A DNA stretch of 64,000 bases, from NCBI GenBank assembly GCA_934278925.1, contig CAKQWJ010000009.1, positions 3,125-67,124 of the forward strand, read 5' to 3'. The DNA comes from an uncultured Clostridia bacterium (GTDB lineage: Bacteria; Bacillota; Clostridia; Peptostreptococcales; Anaerovoracaceae). Position numbers and translations under genes: made by a program. The notes under the pieces are model-generated. The model saw nothing but the letters and a program-made list of their open reading frames with translations, did not search any database and had not been told where the DNA came from. This document shows, piece after piece, positions 43,215 through 52,624 of this stretch. The stretch's first letter is position 1. Each line of letters opens with the position of its first letter.

Positions 43215-43326
43215 CTCTTCCAAAGCAGGGACTACAAACGCTTTGAAGAGCGGTTTTTCGGTATGTTCTTTTGAAAACACTCCCGGGGACAGAGGATGAA
43301 AGGGCTGCAGGTCGGCAGCCTTTTTG
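43215..43326 (+). terminator. two tandem terminators in the riboswitch platform
   Basis: The first stem is CTCTTCCAAAGC/GCTTTGAAGAG (43215-43250, one bulge) followed by CGGTTTTT. The second is GGCTGC/GCAGCC (43303-43320) followed by TTTTT. Either could be the ligand-controlled terminator; two in series would give tighter control. Confidence 0.7.
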
Positions 43327-43360
43327 TATATTCAAATCATCAAAGGGAAGGGAGAACAGG

Positions 43361-44506
43361 ATGAAAAAGAAGATGTTATGGGTTCTGCTGGCTGCACTTA
43401 CCTGTGCGCTGGCACTGACGGGATGCGGCAAATCCGACCAGGACAAGGCGGATGAAGTGGCGGAGAAAATCGATGCCATCTACGTGCAGAATTGGACGGA
43501 GGACACGGAGAAGCAGTGCAAGGAAGCCAAGGATGCCTGGGATGCGCTGACCAAGGATCAGAAGAAACTGGTCAAGGGCGAGAATGCGGATCCGGATTAT
43601 TTTGGCAAGGATACGGGGGATGCCTCCAAGGACGATTCGCTGAACGAGAATAAGATTGGCGACAAGGAGATTCTGGTGGTCAGCTTCGGAACCTCCTTCA
43701 ACGACAGCCGTGCCAAGGATGTAGGCGGCGTGGAGAAGGCCATTCAGAAGGCCTATCCGGATTGGTCCGTTCGCCGGGCGTTCACCGCGCAGATTATCAT
43801 CAACCACGTGCTGGCCAGAGACGGCGAGAGCATCGACAACGTGGATCAGGCCCTGGAACGGGCGGTGCGGAACGAGGTGAAGGAGCTGGTAATTCAGCCG
43901 ACCCACCTGATGCACGGTGCGGAATACGACGAGCTGATGGATTCCGTGAAGAAGTACAAGGGTAAGATCAAATCCATCAAAGTAGCGGAGCCGCTTCTGG
44001 GAGAAGTGGGCAAGGATGCTTCCAGCGTAAACGCCGACAAGGCAGCGGTTGCGCAGTACATTACGGCGGAGGCGGTAAAAAAAGCCGGATTCGGAAGCCC
44101 GGAGGATGCCGCAGCGTCCGGCACGGCATTCGTGTTCATGGGTCACGGAACCTCCCACACCGCAAAGATTTCCTACAGCCAGATGCAGAAGCAGATGGAG
44201 GACCTGGGTTATTCCAACGTATTTATCGGAACGGTAGAAGGGGAACCGGAAGACACGTCCGCCGAAGCGGTAATTGAGAAGGTAAAGAAGGCCGGATACA
44301 AGAAGGTCATTCTCCGTCCGCTGATGGTAGTGGCCGGCGATCACGCCAACAACGACATGGCGGGCGCAGAAGAGGATTCCTGGAAGAGCCAATTCGATGC
44401 CTCCGGTGCGTTTAAATCCGTCACCTGCCAGATTGAGGGCCTGGGCCGGATCGACAGCGTGCAGCAGCTGTACGTGAAACACGTGGCAGAAGCCATGGGT
44501 AAATAA
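43361..44506 (+). CDS. cbiK: exported CbiK-type cobaltochelatase lipoprotein
   Basis: 381 residues from ATG 43361 (AAGGGAG upstream). A signal peptide ends in a lipobox LTGC (Cys about 21). A short helical region follows (about 30-85, AKDAWDALTKDQKKLV, like small FIVAR-type helices), then the CbiK fold: ILVVSFGTSFNDSR (about 105), IQPTHLMHGAEY (about 184), the likely catalytic His in VFMGHGTSHT (about 262) and GDHANNDMAG (about 327). CbiK inserts Co2+ into sirohydrochlorin in the cytosol; here the protein should sit outside the membrane, as in Desulfovibrio's periplasmic form. It is the first gene after the riboswitch, next to an ABC importer. Confidence 0.88.
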   Translation: MKKKMLWVLLAALTCALALTGCGKSDQDKADEVAEKIDAIYVQNWTEDTEKQCKEAKDAWDALTKDQKKLVKGENADPDYFGKDTGDASKDDSLNENKIGDKEILVVSFGTSFNDSRAKDVGGVEKAIQKAYPDWSVRRAFTAQIIINHVLARDGESIDNVDQALERAVRNEVKELVIQPTHLMHGAEYDELMDSVKKYKGKIKSIKVAEPLLGEVGKDASSVNADKAAVAQYITAEAVKKAGFGSPEDAAASGTAFVFMGHGTSHTAKISYSQMQKQMEDLGYSNVFIGTVEGEPEDTSAEAVIEKVKKAGYKKVILRPLMVVAGDHANNDMAGAEEDSWKSQFDASGAFKSVTCQIEGLGRIDSVQQLYVKHVAEAMGK

Positions 44507-44620
44507 TGTAAGCAGAGGCCATGAGCAAATAGGATGAGAACCGATGAGGTAAACAGTATTGAAATTTACAATACTTCACACCCATCGAATCGATAATTAG
44601 AATGAGGAGAACCATATATA
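44507..44620 (+). other. cbiK-lipoprotein spacer with partial duplication and small stem
   Basis: Just after the stop, GCAGAGGCCATGAGCAAATA repeats the last codons of cbiK (GCAGAAGCCATGGGTAAATA) with four mismatches. AGTATTG/CAATACT (about 44549-44569) can form a small stem without a T-run. No promoter is evident, so the operon probably continues through. Confidence 0.5.
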
Positions 44621-45109
44621 ATGAAGAGAATTGAAATGACAAAGAAGCGCAAGTTATGGCTGATTGCGGCGCTGTCCGCCATCATGATTTTCACCCTGGC
44701 AGCCTGCGGCGGTTCCGACAAGAATTCCTCCGGCCTGGAGGACGGTACCTACACCGCGGAGTTCACCACGGACAGTCGCATGTTCCACGTAAATGAGACC
44801 AAAGACGGCAAGGGAACTCTGACGGTAAAGGATGGAAAGATGACCATTCACGTGACTCTGGCCTCCACCCATATCGTGAACCTGTATCCGGGAACCGCGG
44901 AAGAAGCCAAGAAGCAGGATAAGGACGACCTGCTGCAGCCGACGACCGAGAAGGTGAAGTACGACGACGGAACCACCGAGGAAGCCTATGCCTTCGACGT
45001 TCCGGTGCCGGAAATCGACAAGGAATTCGACTGCGCTCTGATCGGCACAAAGGGAAAATGGTACGACCACAAGGTAAAGGTTACCAACCCGGTGAAAGAA
45101 GATAAATAG
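44621..45109 (+). CDS. lipoprotein of unknown function with the uptake system
   Basis: 162 residues; lipobox LAAC (Cys about residue 29). The mature part is one beta-rich domain: DGTYTAEFTTDSRMFHV, GTLTVKDGKMTIHVTLAS, VPVPEIDKEFDCALIGTKGK and YDHKVKVTNP. The same layout appears in shorter form in the N-terminal part of the next protein, so this looks like an extra surface binding domain of the importer. No named family recognised. GAGGAG precedes ATG 44621; ATG 44636 is also possible. Located between chelatase and transporter genes. Confidence 0.65.
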   Translation: MKRIEMTKKRKLWLIAALSAIMIFTLAACGGSDKNSSGLEDGTYTAEFTTDSRMFHVNETKDGKGTLTVKDGKMTIHVTLASTHIVNLYPGTAEEAKKQDKDDLLQPTTEKVKYDDGTTEEAYAFDVPVPEIDKEFDCALIGTKGKWYDHKVKVTNPVKEDK

Positions 45110-45111
45110 AG

Positions 45112-46662
45112 ATGAACAGGATGCAGTTGAGACGAGGGTTTCCCGGAATCCGGGGGCTGGTTCTTCTGCTGGTTCTTGCCGCCATGCTTTCCGGATGCAG
45201 CAATCCGGCCGGCACGAGCGGCGAGAAGGCACAATCCTGTGAAGTGACGATGACAGGGGGTTCCGGACGCGCCAGCGTGGAATCCCCTGCTGACGTTACG
45301 GAGAAGAACGGCGCGCACCGGGTGAAGCTGGTGTGGAGCAGCTCCTACTACGACTACATGGTGGTGGACGGGCGGAAGTACATGAACGAGGCGAAGGCGG
45401 GAGAGAATTCTGTTTTTACCATCCCCTTCGAGGAATACGATGAAGCGTTCGAGGTAATCGGGGACACCACCGCCATGAGCGAGCCCCACGAGATCAAATA
45501 CCGGATTACGGTGCACGCTCCGGGAACGTCCTCCGGCAAAAACAAATCCGCCGAGGCAAAGACTGCCGGCTCCGATGGGGTGAAGCGGGGGAACATCACC
45601 GAAGCGCCGGAAATTTCCGGCCTGAAGTACCGGGGCCGGGAGAAGCTGGAAGCGGCCAAGGAATTTACCCTGGACCGGTATGAAAAGGAAGGGAAGACCT
45701 ACACCCTGCTCACTTTGGGAGCTAAAGATCTGTTCCTCCTGATTCCGGAAGGGGGGAAGGTGCCGGAGAACCTGTCCAAGAACATCACGCCGCTGCCTCT
45801 GCCGCTGCAGAACACCTACGTGGTGTCCACGGCGGCTATGGATCCCATCCGCCGGATCGGTGGCCTGAAGGGCGTGGGGTACACGGGAACCCGGGCCAAC
45901 GGATGGCACGTGAAGGGAATCGCCAAGATGGTGCGGTCCGGGAAGATTCAATACGCCGGCCGGTACAGTGCGCCGGACTACGAGCTTCTTCGGGGAGAGG
46001 GCTGCGGCCTGGCCATCGAAAATACCATGATCTACCATTCGCCGGCGGCGAAGGAGAAGCTGGAATCCCTGGGCATTCCGGTGATGGTGGAGCGGTCCAG
46101 CTACGAGAAGAGCCCGCTGGGCCGGCTGGAATGGGTGAAGCTGTACGGCGCGCTGTACGGCAAATCCCACGCTGCGGAAGATTTTTTTGAAAAGGAAGCG
46201 GCCCGCATCCGCAAGGTGTCGGAGAAGGAGCGCACCGGAAGGACCGTAGCGGTGTTCGCCGTGAACTCCGGCGGAAGCGTAACGGTACGGGCGTCGGGGG
46301 ATTACCTCTCCGCCATGATCCGTCAGTCCGGGGGAAAATACCTGGCGGCGGAAAAGGCGTCGAAGGAATCCATGCGGTCCACCTTGAACATTCAGATGGA
46401 GGATTTTTACCGCATTGCCAAGAACGGCGACGTGCTGATCTACAACAGCACCATCGAGGAGCCCATTGAAACCGTGGCACAGCTGAAGAAGAAATCCCCG
46501 CTGCTGAAGAAATTCAAAGCGGTTCGGGAAGGCCGGGTCTACTGCCTGCCGCCGGGATTCTTCCAGAACAGCACCAAAGCCGCGGATTTTATGGAAGATA
46601 TGAACCGGGTGCTGAAGGGGGAGGACCGCTCCCTCAAGGTGCTGAAAAAGCTTAAGAAATAA
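45112..46662 (+). CDS. ABC importer substrate-binding lipoprotein (FecB/BtuF type)
   Basis: 516 residues, long for the family. Lipobox LSGC (Cys about 28). Residues about 40-140 resemble the preceding lipoprotein (VTEKNGAHRVKLVWSSSYYD, VFTIPFEEYDEAFEVIGDT). The type III binding-protein fold follows (about 190-500): two lobes with ENTMIYHSPAAKEKLESLGI and GRVYCLPPGFF. It starts two bases after the upstream stop without a clear ribosome site, suggesting coupled translation. Its place under a cobalamin riboswitch suggests a corrinoid, cobalt chelate or other tetrapyrrole ligand. Confidence 0.85.
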   Translation: MNRMQLRRGFPGIRGLVLLLVLAAMLSGCSNPAGTSGEKAQSCEVTMTGGSGRASVESPADVTEKNGAHRVKLVWSSSYYDYMVVDGRKYMNEAKAGENSVFTIPFEEYDEAFEVIGDTTAMSEPHEIKYRITVHAPGTSSGKNKSAEAKTAGSDGVKRGNITEAPEISGLKYRGREKLEAAKEFTLDRYEKEGKTYTLLTLGAKDLFLLIPEGGKVPENLSKNITPLPLPLQNTYVVSTAAMDPIRRIGGLKGVGYTGTRANGWHVKGIAKMVRSGKIQYAGRYSAPDYELLRGEGCGLAIENTMIYHSPAAKEKLESLGIPVMVERSSYEKSPLGRLEWVKLYGALYGKSHAAEDFFEKEAARIRKVSEKERTGRTVAVFAVNSGGSVTVRASGDYLSAMIRQSGGKYLAAEKASKESMRSTLNIQMEDFYRIAKNGDVLIYNSTIEEPIETVAQLKKKSPLLKKFKAVREGRVYCLPPGFFQNSTKAADFMEDMNRVLKGEDRSLKVLKKLKK

Positions 46663-46677
46663 CGGAAAGGAGTCTGC

Positions 46678-47700
46678 GTGAAAAGGGGTAAAACATCCGG
46701 AACGAGGTACGTTTCGGCTCTGGCGGGATTGGCCGCTCTGCTGTTTTTACTGGCAGTGCTGAATCTCTGCCTGGGAAGCAGCGCCATCTCCCTCCGGGAA
46801 ATTTGGAGCCTGTCGGAGGGGAGCGGGGAGAGCACCGCCTATGACATCGTGTACAATATTCGCCTGCCGCGGATTCTGGCCGGAATCCTGCTGGGAGGCG
46901 CCCTTTCCATATCCGGATATCTGCTGCAGATCTTCTTCGCCAACCCCATCGCCGGTCCATACGTGCTGGGCATTTCCTCCGGGGCGAAGCTGACGGTGGC
47001 GCTGGCCATGGTCTTCCTGCTGGGAAAGGGCATCACCCTCAGCGCTTTGGGAATGACATTGACCGCCTTCCTGGGCTCCCTGCTGGTGATGGGATTCGTA
47101 TTGCTGCTTTCGGGAAAAATAAAGAACATGTCCCTGCTGGTGGTGGCCGGGGTAATGGTGGGGTACATCTGCTCCGCGGTGACGGATTTCGTGGTCACCT
47201 TTGCGGACGATTCCAACATCGTGAACCTGCACAACTGGTCCCTGGGAAGCCTGTCGGGCATCCAGTGGTCCGGTGTGCGCTTGTCCGCCGCCCTGATTGT
47301 TCTGGGCGTGCTGGCGGCCTTCTTCCTGTCCAAGCCCATGGGGGCCTACCGGCTGGGGGAAACCTACGCCCGGAGCATGGGCGTGAACATCCGGGGGCTG
47401 CGAATCGCCCTGATTCTGATTTCCAGCCTGCTTTCCGGAGTGGTGACCGCTTTTGCGGGGCCCATTTCTTTTGTGGGCATTGCGGTGCCTCACCTGATTC
47501 GGGGCTTGATTCGGTCCGATGAACCCATCCGGATGATTCCCGCTTGCTTTCTGGGAGGCGCAGTGGTGACACTGATGTGCGACGGCATCGCCCGCACCCT
47601 GTTCGCACCGACGGAACTGAGCATCAGCTCGGTGACCGCCGTGTTCCTGGTGCCGGTGGTGCTCACCATGATGGTACGGCGAAAGGGGGGACGCCCATGA
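46678..47700 (+). CDS. FecCD-family ABC permease
   Basis: 340 residues from GTG 46678 with GAAAGGAG upstream. About ten hydrophobic segments; FecCD patterns are RLPRILAGILLGGALSISGY, NPIAGPYVLGISSGA and the coupling region VAVPHLIRGLI near residue 270. It pairs with the binding protein before it and the ATPase after it, whose ATG overlaps its stop by four bases. The transporter would be a homodimer of this permease with two ATPases. Confidence 0.93.
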   Translation: MKRGKTSGTRYVSALAGLAALLFLLAVLNLCLGSSAISLREIWSLSEGSGESTAYDIVYNIRLPRILAGILLGGALSISGYLLQIFFANPIAGPYVLGISSGAKLTVALAMVFLLGKGITLSALGMTLTAFLGSLLVMGFVLLLSGKIKNMSLLVVAGVMVGYICSAVTDFVVTFADDSNIVNLHNWSLGSLSGIQWSGVRLSAALIVLGVLAAFFLSKPMGAYRLGETYARSMGVNIRGLRIALILISSLLSGVVTAFAGPISFVGIAVPHLIRGLIRSDEPIRMIPACFLGGAVVTLMCDGIARTLFAPTELSISSVTAVFLVPVVLTMMVRRKGGRP

Positions 47701-48491
47701 GTACGGAGCTGAAGACCCGCATCCTGGATGCGGGATACGACGGGAATGTCATCGTGGAAGATGTAAACCTTCAGGTGAAGCCCGGAGAAGTGCTGGCCCT
47801 GATCGGCCCCAACGGCGCGGGCAAATCCACCCTGCTTCGCACCCTTACCGCCCAGCTGCCGGAAATCCGGGGAGCGGTATTTCTCAGTGAACAGAAGATG
47901 CAGGAAATCGAGCGTGGGGAGCTGGCTCGGAAGATGGCACTGGTCACCACGGAGCGGCCCCGGCCGGAATGGATGACCTGTCGGGAGATGGTGGCCACGG
48001 GACGCTACCCGTACACGGGAAAGCTGGGCATCCTTTCGGACACCGATTGGCAGATTGCGGAGGAAGCCCTCCGGACCGTGCAGGGAGAAGCCTTTGGGGA
48101 TGCGGATTACAACCGAATCAGCGACGGGCAGCGGCAGCGGATCATGCTGGCCCGGGCCCTGTGTCAGGAGCCGGAAGTCCTGGTGCTGGACGAACCCACC
48201 TCCTTTCTGGACATCCAGTTCAAGATGGACCTCCTCTCGGTGATTCGGCGCATTGCGAAGCAGCGGGAAATCGGGGTGATCCTCTCCATGCACGAGCTGG
48301 AGTTCGTTCCCGCCGCGGCGGACCGGGTGGCCTGCATCGGCGGCGGCCGGGTGGCCTGTGTCGGGACACCGGAAGAGGTGATCACCGGAAGGAATCTGGA
48401 ACAGCTCTTTGGGCTGCAAGAGGGTGCCGGGGAAGAAGTGGCCCGGGGAATTCACGAATACGCAGAAGCACTTCGGAAATGGATTAGATAG
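47697..48491 (+). CDS. ABC importer ATPase (FecE/BtuD type)
   Basis: 264 residues from ATG 47697, which overlaps the permease stop (ATGA). Walker A GPNGAGKST (about residue 38), signature SDGQRQR (about 142), Walker B VLVLDEPTS (about 160) and switch His in SMHELEF. It energises uptake with the preceding permease. The next gene, cbiP, starts immediately after its stop, linking transport with biosynthesis. Confidence 0.93.
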   Translation: MSTELKTRILDAGYDGNVIVEDVNLQVKPGEVLALIGPNGAGKSTLLRTLTAQLPEIRGAVFLSEQKMQEIERGELARKMALVTTERPRPEWMTCREMVATGRYPYTGKLGILSDTDWQIAEEALRTVQGEAFGDADYNRISDGQRQRIMLARALCQEPEVLVLDEPTSFLDIQFKMDLLSVIRRIAKQREIGVILSMHELEFVPAAADRVACIGGGRVACVGTPEEVITGRNLEQLFGLQEGAGEEVARGIHEYAEALRKWIR

Positions 48492-49988
48492 ATGGCAAAA
48501 GTAATTATGGTACAGGGCACCATGTCCAACGCGGGAAAAAGCCTGCTGGCCGGCGGGCTGTGCCGGGTGTTCCGGCAGGACGGATATCGGGTGGCGCCCT
48601 TCAAATCCCAGAATATGGCGCTGAATTCCTTTGTGACGAAGGAGGGCCTGGAGATGGGACGGGCTCAGGTGATGCAGGCGGAATGCGCCGGCATCGAACC
48701 CTCGGTATACATGAATCCCATTTTGTTAAAGCCCACCAACGACATCGGCTCTCAGGTCATCGTCAACGGGGAAGTGCTTCGGGACATGCCGGCCCGGGAA
48801 TACTTCCGCTACAAAACCCGGCTCATTCCGGACATCCGGAAGGCCTTTGAAAAGCTGGCGGCGGAGAACGACATCATCGTCATCGAGGGCGCCGGAAGCC
48901 CGGCGGAGATCAACCTCAAGGAAAACGATATCGTGAACATGGGACTGGCGGAAATGGTGGACGCACCGGTGATCCTGGTGGGAGATATCGACCGGGGCGG
49001 CGTGTTCGCTCAGCTTTACGGAACGGTGATGCTGCTTCCGCCGCAGGAACAGCAGCGAATCCAAGGCATGGTCATCAACAAATTCCGAGGGGATGTCACC
49101 CTTCTGGATTCCGGCATCCAAATGCTGGAGGAGAAAACGGGCATTCCGGTAATCGGCACGGTGCCTTACTGCCCCCTGAACATCGACGATGAGGACAGCC
49201 TCAGCACCCGATTCGAGGGGACGGCACCGAGTTTGATAAACATCGGGGTTATTCGGCTGCCGCGAATTTCTAATTTTACGGACATCTCCCCCTTTGAGAT
49301 GGTACCGGGAGTGGGCATTCGATACATCACGCGGCCGGAGGAGCTGGCGGGATTGGACATGGCGATCCTGCCCGGAACCAAGAACACCATCGGGGATCTG
49401 CGCTGGCTTTGGGAGACGGGGCTGGCAGAGGCCGTTCAGCGGATGACGGAGCGGGTGCCGGTGTTCGGCATTTGCGGCGGATACCAGATGCTGGGGCGGA
49501 TGGTTTCGGACCCGGATTCGGTGGAAGAGGGCGGAAGCCTAAAGGGACTGGGCCTTCTCCCCGGAGAGACGGTGCTGAAACGGCAGAAGAACCGGCAGCA
49601 GGTGGAGGGACGACTGGCCCTTCGCACCGGGATTCTGGGCACGCCGGAGGAGACGGAATACCGGGGATACGAGATTCACATGGGAGAGACCCGGAACGAC
49701 GGGGGCGAGGCGCTGACCTGCCGAGCGAATGGCGAGGAAAACGGCATCCAGCAGGGAAATGTGTACGGAACCTACGTCCACGGGATTTTCGATACCGGCA
49801 ATGTGGCGGAGCAGATCTGCCGGACGTTGGCGGTAAAAAAAGGCGTGGTTTTACCGGAGAATTCCGGGGAGAGCTTTCGGCAGCGCCGGGAGAGAGAGTA
49901 CGACCGACTGGCGGACCTGGTGCGGGAAAGTCTGGATATGGAGAGGATTTACGGCATGCTGCGGGAGGCGGCGTGGCGTGACGAATAG
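48492..49988 (+). CDS. cbiP: cobyric acid synthase
   Basis: 498 residues, ATG directly after the ATPase stop. N-terminal dethiobiotin-synthetase-like ATP domain with QGTMSNAGKSLLAGGLC, then EGAGSPAEINL (about 133). The C-terminal class I glutaminase has catalytic Cys in FGICGGYQMLG (about 330) and His in YVHGIFD (about 430). It amidates four side chains of adenosylcobyrinic acid a,c-diamide. In most anaerobic operons it sits late; here it leads the biosynthetic block. Confidence 0.95.
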   Translation: MAKVIMVQGTMSNAGKSLLAGGLCRVFRQDGYRVAPFKSQNMALNSFVTKEGLEMGRAQVMQAECAGIEPSVYMNPILLKPTNDIGSQVIVNGEVLRDMPAREYFRYKTRLIPDIRKAFEKLAAENDIIVIEGAGSPAEINLKENDIVNMGLAEMVDAPVILVGDIDRGGVFAQLYGTVMLLPPQEQQRIQGMVINKFRGDVTLLDSGIQMLEEKTGIPVIGTVPYCPLNIDDEDSLSTRFEGTAPSLINIGVIRLPRISNFTDISPFEMVPGVGIRYITRPEELAGLDMAILPGTKNTIGDLRWLWETGLAEAVQRMTERVPVFGICGGYQMLGRMVSDPDSVEEGGSLKGLGLLPGETVLKRQKNRQQVEGRLALRTGILGTPEETEYRGYEIHMGETRNDGGEALTCRANGEENGIQQGNVYGTYVHGIFDTGNVAEQICRTLAVKKGVVLPENSGESFRQRREREYDRLADLVRESLDMERIYGMLREAAWRDE

Positions 49989-50004
49989 GAAGGAAACGGG
50001 AGAG

Positions 50005-50667
50005 ATGAAGGAGATTCAGTTGGAATACGTGCTTCCGGGGAATATTGAGAAGCGGAGTTTTGAGATTATCCGGGAGGAACTGCGGGAGCAGGGCATTTGC
50101 CTTCCCGCGGATCAGGATCCGGTGACCCGCCGGGTGATTCACACTACGGCGGATTTCGACTACGCGGAAACCATGATGTACACTCCGGATGCGCTGGAGA
50201 CCGCCTACCGGGTGCTGCGGTCCGGCGGGGATATCGTGACGGATACCAATATGACCCGGTCGGGTATCAACAAGAAATTCCTGAGCTCCCTGGGGGGCGA
50301 GGTGCACTGTTTCATGGCGGAGCCGGATGTGGCGGCGGAAGCCAAGGAGCGGGGCGTGACCCGGGCGACAGTGAGCATGGAGCGGGCATCGAAGCTGCCC
50401 AAGCCCCTGATCGTGGCGGTGGGAAATGCGCCCACGGCCCTGGTGTCCCTGCATGAAATCATGGAGAACACGGGCTGGCGGCCGGAGCTGATCATCGGCG
50501 TGCCGGTGGGCTTTGTGAACGTGGTGCCGGCCAAGGAGCTGATTCTCCGGTCCGGCGTGCCCTGCATCATCAACCGGGGCCGGAAGGGGGGCAGCAATGT
50601 GGCGGCGGCCATCTGCAATGCCCTGCTGTATCAGATTCGGGACGGAAAAGTGCCGGAAAGGAAATAG
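50005..50667 (+). CDS. cbiC: cobalt-precorrin-8 methylmutase
   Basis: 220 residues from ATG 50005, where similarity begins; a GTG at 49978 overlapping cbiP is an alternative. Family features: IEKRSFEIIREEL at the start, the mutase His in RRVIHTTADFDY (about 47), DTNMTRSGI (about 80) and VGNAPTALVSL (about 139). It moves the C11 methyl to C12, giving cobyrinic acid. cbiD starts three bases after its stop. Confidence 0.94.
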   Translation: MKEIQLEYVLPGNIEKRSFEIIREELREQGICLPADQDPVTRRVIHTTADFDYAETMMYTPDALETAYRVLRSGGDIVTDTNMTRSGINKKFLSSLGGEVHCFMAEPDVAAEAKERGVTRATVSMERASKLPKPLIVAVGNAPTALVSLHEIMENTGWRPELIIGVPVGFVNVVPAKELILRSGVPCIINRGRKGGSNVAAAICNALLYQIRDGKVPERK

Positions 50668-50670
50668 ACC

Positions 50671-51855
50671 ATGGATTCAAAGAAGGAACTTCGGAAGGGG
50701 TTCACCACCGGGAGCTGCGGAGCCGCGGCGGCAAAAGCGGCGCTGTACATGCTTCTCACCGGCAGCGTGAAGGACGAGATTGAAATCATCACCCCGGGAG
50801 GCGCGGTGTTCCGGACCGAGGTAAAGGATATTTTTCGGGAAGAGAACCGGATGCGGTGCGCCGTGGTAAAGGACGGCGGGGACGATCCGGACGTGACCAC
50901 GGGACTCCACGTGACGGCGGAGGTGCGTGCCGAAGAGCGGGACGACGGCGCCTTGGAAATCCAAATTGAGGGCGGCCCGGGAGTGGGCCGGGTGACCCTG
51001 CCCGGCCTGGATCAGCCCGTGGGCAATGCGGCTATCAACCGGGTGCCTCGGCAGATGATCGAAAAGGAGCTTTCGGAAGTGGCGGAACTGCTGGATTTTC
51101 GGGGCCGGATCCGGGTGATCCTCTCCGTGCCCGGCGGCGAGGCGGCCGCGGAACGGACCTTCAACCCGCGGCTGGGCATTGAAGGGGGAATCTCCATTCT
51201 GGGCACCACGGGAATTGTGGAACCCATGAGCACCCGGGCGATTCTGGACACCATTCGGGTGGAGCTGAACCAGCGGAAGGCGCTGGGCGACCGGATAGCC
51301 GCCGTCTCTCCGGGAAATTACGGGCTGAATTTCATGCAGGAGACCTACGGCTACGACCTGAACCGCAGCGTGAAGTGCAGCAACTACGTGGGGGATACGG
51401 TGGACATGGTTCGGGAGATGGGCTTTCGGGGCATGCTCCTCACCGGGCACATCGGCAAGCTGATCAAGGTGAGCGGCGGCATCATGAATACCCACTCCAA
51501 GGAAGGGGATGCCCGGATGGAGCTGCTGGCCGCCGCAGTGATTCGGGCCGGCGGAAGCATGGACACCCTGCGGGGCATTCTGAACTGCCGGGTGACGGAG
51601 GAAGCCCTGGGCATCATCCGGAAAGAATCGCCGGTGCTGCTTCGGAAGAGCATGGAATCGGTGATGGACCGGATTCTGTATTATCTTCGGAAGCGGGCCG
51701 GAGAGGAACTTCCGGTGGAGTGCATACTGTATTCCAACGAGTTCGGCTTGCTGGCGGCGTCGCCGGGCGCCATGGATATGCTGGAGAAATTAGAGGGGGA
51801 ATCCGCCGAACCGGCGAAAGCGGCGGATGAAGCAGAGCGTTTAAGGAAAGGATAA
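50671..51855 (+). CDS. cbiD: cobalt-precorrin-5B C1-methyltransferase
   Basis: 394 residues. Signature KGFTTGSCGAAAAKAAL at the N-terminus, GPGVGRVTLPGLDQPVGNAA (about 92), GTTGIVEPMST (about 180) and LTGHIGKLIKVSGGIMNTHS (about 250). CbiD adds the C1 methyl in the anaerobic route and marks that route. The protein is full length with a slightly longer acidic C-terminus than usual. Confidence 0.95.
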   Translation: MDSKKELRKGFTTGSCGAAAAKAALYMLLTGSVKDEIEIITPGGAVFRTEVKDIFREENRMRCAVVKDGGDDPDVTTGLHVTAEVRAEERDDGALEIQIEGGPGVGRVTLPGLDQPVGNAAINRVPRQMIEKELSEVAELLDFRGRIRVILSVPGGEAAAERTFNPRLGIEGGISILGTTGIVEPMSTRAILDTIRVELNQRKALGDRIAAVSPGNYGLNFMQETYGYDLNRSVKCSNYVGDTVDMVREMGFRGMLLTGHIGKLIKVSGGIMNTHSKEGDARMELLAAAVIRAGGSMDTLRGILNCRVTEEALGIIRKESPVLLRKSMESVMDRILYYLRKRAGEELPVECILYSNEFGLLAASPGAMDMLEKLEGESAEPAKAADEAERLRKG

Positions 51856-51862
51856 GGGAGCG

Positions 51863-52624
51863 ATGGTATATTTCGTAGGTGCCGGCTGCGGCGCGGCGGA
51901 CTTGATAACGGTGCGGGGAATGCGGCTGATTCAGCGGGCGGATGTGCTGATCTACGCCGGGTCCCTGGTGAATCCGGAGCTTCTGGAATATGCGGATTCC
52001 GGCTGTGAGATTCACAACAGCGCCGAGATGACCCTGGATGAAATCATCCGGGTGATGGTTGAGGCAGAGGAAGCCGGAAAGACGGTGGTACGGCTTCACA
52101 CCGGAGAACCCAGCATTTACGGCGCGGTGCAGGAGCAGATGCGGCAGCTGGATGCCCGGGACATCAAGTACGAAAGTTGTCCCGGCGTCAGCGCCTGCTT
52201 CGGAGCGGCGGCATCTCTGAACCTGGAATACACCCAGCCGCAGGTGTCCCAATCCCTGATCATCACCCGGATGGAGGGGCGGACCAAGGTGCCGGAAAGG
52301 GAACAGATCGAATCCTTTGCGGCCCACCGCACCAGCATGGCCATCTACCTCAGCACCGGAATGATGGCGGAACTGTCCCGGCGTCTGATGGCGGGCGGCT
52401 ATCCGAAGGACACGCCGGCGGCCATCGTGTACAAAGCCACCTGGCCGGAGGAAGAGAAGTACATCTGCACCGTGGAGACCCTGGCGAAGACCGCCGAGGA
52501 CCACGGCATCCGAAACCTGGCGGTGGTCCTGGTGGGGGATGTGATTGCCAAAAGCGGCTATGCGGATTCCCGCCTGTACGCGCCGGAATTCGAAACCGCC
52601 TACCGGAAGGCGGTGCAGCCATGA
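51863..52624 (+). CDS. cbiF: cobalt-precorrin-4 C11-methyltransferase
   Basis: 253 residues of the class III tetrapyrrole methyltransferases: VYFVGAGCGAADLITVRG at the start (SAM site 1), YAGSLVNPELLEYA, LHTGEPSIYGAV (about 79) and SCPGVSACFGAAA (about 112). It methylates C11. Its TGA overlaps the ATG of cbiG (ATGATG/TGA), so the pair is translationally coupled. Confidence 0.95.
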   Translation: MVYFVGAGCGAADLITVRGMRLIQRADVLIYAGSLVNPELLEYADSGCEIHNSAEMTLDEIIRVMVEAEEAGKTVVRLHTGEPSIYGAVQEQMRQLDARDIKYESCPGVSACFGAAASLNLEYTQPQVSQSLIITRMEGRTKVPEREQIESFAAHRTSMAIYLSTGMMAELSRRLMAGGYPKDTPAAIVYKATWPEEEKYICTVETLAKTAEDHGIRNLAVVLVGDVIAKSGYADSRLYAPEFETAYRKAVQP

